A stretch of DNA of 64,000 nt from Warburgia ugandensis (Eukaryota > Streptophyta > Magnoliopsida > Canellales > Canellaceae), in the NCBI GenBank assembly GCA_035236585.1, contig CP141127.1, positions 49,180,001 through 49,244,000 of the forward strand. Direction: 5' to 3'. Made by a program: the position numbers and the translations under genes. Below are positions 62,283 through 64,000 of this stretch, in pieces. The notes under the pieces are model-generated. The model made no database searches, had not been told where the DNA came from, and worked only from the letters and a program-made list of their open reading frames with translations. Position 1 is the stretch's first letter; each line of letters starts with the position of its first letter.

Positions 62283-62985
62283 AGACTTGTGTAGTCTGTA
62301 AATACTTCAAAGTTCTTGCCATACAAATAATATCTCCAAATCTTCAAGGAAAAAGCTACAACAACTAACTCCAAATCATGAGTATGATAGTTCACATCAT
62401 GAGTCTTTAATTGCCTAGATGCATAAGAAATTATCTTCCCATGCTACATCAACTACATCCAAGACCCTTACCTAATGCATCACTATACGCCACAAAACCT
62501 CCACTTCCTACTGACAAGTTAGTACTGTTGTCGAAATAGGTCTCTTCTTTACCTCCTGAAAACTTTGTTCTAATTATTCCATTTACACAAACTTCTTATC
62601 CTTTTTGGTCAGCTGTATCATAGGTTGAGCAATGCTATAAAACCCTTCAACAAATCTTGTATAATATGTACCACAACCAAGGAAATTTTAATCTTTATCA
62701 TGTCTTGGGTCTTTCCCAATTAATGATGGCTTCCACCTTGTTAGGATCGACTAGTATACCATCTCAAGAGATAACATGTCCTAGGAACTGCACATGCTCG
62801 AGCCAAAACTCACACTTACTAAAGTTGGCATATAATTGGAGAGTCTAAGTATCCTCAGAATAATTCACAGATGTTCCCTATGCTCTTCCATGCTCCTAGT
62901 GTAAATAAGATATCATCAATAAATACAATAACAAATTTGTCAAGATATTTTTGAAATACTCTATTCATTAAGTTCGGTAGAGTGT
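61791..62985 (-). mobile_element. Chromovirus pol fragment (integrase start to RT), minus strand
   Basis: It aligns in the same orientation with A from about 34,575 to 35,765: the integrase zinc region near 61.8-62.1 kb, RNase H near 62.2-62.6 kb, and the RT VDD region near 62.88-62.95 kb. It is diverged from A, so it is not a recent copy. It begins exactly at the D right edge, so D probably entered this element. It stops near 62,985 with no LTR. Fossil with many breaks. Confidence 0.85.
62251..62282. repeat. (TA)n microsatellite
   Basis: A TA run with one G interruption, inside the pol fragment. Confidence 0.93.
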
Positions 62986-63189
62986 TGTCAGAAGATTGCA
63001 ACAAATATATAGGGAGCCCAAAATGGTTCTCTAATCATCCAAGTAACTTTGCCTCTCTAGGAACTAAAGTAGAGAGTATTAGCTTGGAGATTGACCTTGA
63101 ACTCCAAAATGTAGCGCAGGGATCAAAATTTGGTGAAGAGATGGGTTGTGGACTGTAGAACCTATATGAAAATTCAATAAAAAAACAAG

Positions 63190-64000
63190 TCGTGGTCCTT
63201 GGTGAAACAGAAGGGATTAACATGGGGATCAAAGGGGAGCCCAAAATAACTTACATTAGCAAAAACCTCTCCTTGTCTGAAAGAGAGAATCTGGCCTCTT
63301 TCCTTCTTGGCTATCAAGATTTCTTTTCCACTTCTTACAAAGAGATGTCGAGGTTCAATCCTGGCTTGGTAATCCATCATATTCCCATCCTTTATGAGGT
63401 CACTCCCACCCAGCAAAATTTGTGGAAAATCAAAGTGGAATGGGCAGTTAAGATTTGGGAAGAGTTTAAGAAGCAATTTTATGTTGATTGTCTATTGGTG
63501 GGAAAATACCTTATTTGGTTAGCCAACATTGTTTAGGTTCCGAAAAAGGACATGTGTGTATGAATTTGCATTGACTATTGAAACTTGAATGCTGCTAGAT
63601 TGAAGGTTTGTCATCCTTTGTCCAACATTGACATAGTCATTAACAACGTGACAAAGCATGAGATGTTGTCTTTTATGGATGACTTCTGTAACTACAATCA
63701 AATCTTGATGGTGGAAGAGGACAATGAAAAAAACATCATTCATAACTCCTTGGGGGACATTTTGCTACCGAGTGATGCTATTCAGACTAAAAAATGTGAG
63801 TGTCACATACCAACGAGCTATGATAATTTTGTTTCCCAACATAGTCCACAAGGAGGTGGGTGTATTATGTGGTTGACATGGCTGCCAAGTCCATCAAAAG
63901 GGAAGATCACCTCATGCATCTTCAAATGGTGTTCTAGCGACTCTGAAAATATCAATTGCGGCTTAATGAGGCTAAGTGCATGTTTGGGCTGCTATGGGAA
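63190..64000 (+). mobile_element. Tat-lineage Ty3/gypsy pol fragment, cut by the window end
   Basis: The frame 63,192-63,536 reads EPKITYISKNLSLSERENLA, YQDFFSTSYKEMSRFNPGLV, then a HHIPI phrase, the stretch just before RT in Tat elements (YKEMPGLDP..VHHL). RT wording follows (ICIDY, LNAARLKVCHPL, MLSFMDDFCNYNQILM) near 63,560-63,720. It is a fossil with several breaks. The orientation is opposite to the Tat remnants at 7-12 kb. Confidence 0.82.

Noticed and set aside
1-64000. A novel multi-gene biological system
   Set aside because: After reading both strands I see one partial host gene and layered retroelement fossils; nothing supports a new gene system.

Overview
This is plant (angiosperm) nuclear DNA: AT-rich, with spliced genes, tRNA-Met-type primer sites and very long LTRs of Ty3/gypsy elements. 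Only one host gene is recognisable. It lies at the left edge on the + strand and is the 3' end of a plant aprataxin-like gene (macro domain, HIT domain, C2HE zinc finger), shown by three exons. From about 1.5 to 7 kb there is intergenic DNA with one exon-like stretch that I cannot identify.

From about 7.3 kb to the right edge nearly everything is decayed LTR retrotransposon, largely elements inserted into elements. (1) 7.3-22.3 kb: a minus-strand Tat-lineage element (integrase, RNase H and RT to the left, a probable gag to the right), apparently split by a second minus-strand element of Athila type (12.5-21.26 kb) that shows gag and protease but no RT or integrase. (2) 22.3-28.5 kb: LTR-like DNA (called F here) interrupted by a solo LTR of about 2.77 kb (E) with perfect 5-bp target duplications. 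(3) 28.5-48.9 kb: a four-layer stack. LTR-like DNA (C) holds a minus-strand LTR of family B (B'). B' was hit by a complete two-LTR chromovirus (A, 30,281-41,076, minus strand) and by a solo LTR of its own family in the opposite orientation (B, 44,557-47,205). (4) 48.9-61.8 kb: a second two-LTR chromovirus (D, plus strand) with LTRs of more than 4 kb. (5) 61.8-63.0 kb: a minus-strand chromovirus pol fragment. (6) 63.2-64.0 kb: a plus-strand Tat-type pol fragment that runs off the window.

All the retroelements are fossils with interrupted frames. A keeps the longest frames and very similar LTRs, so it looks youngest. Complete LTRs with matching target duplications give a clear relative order: B' before A and before B, F-like DNA before E, C before B'. 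I found no CRISPR, operon or other novel gene system. The most informative content is the nested architecture, the large inverted repeat made by B and B', and the tandem repeats inside LTRs.
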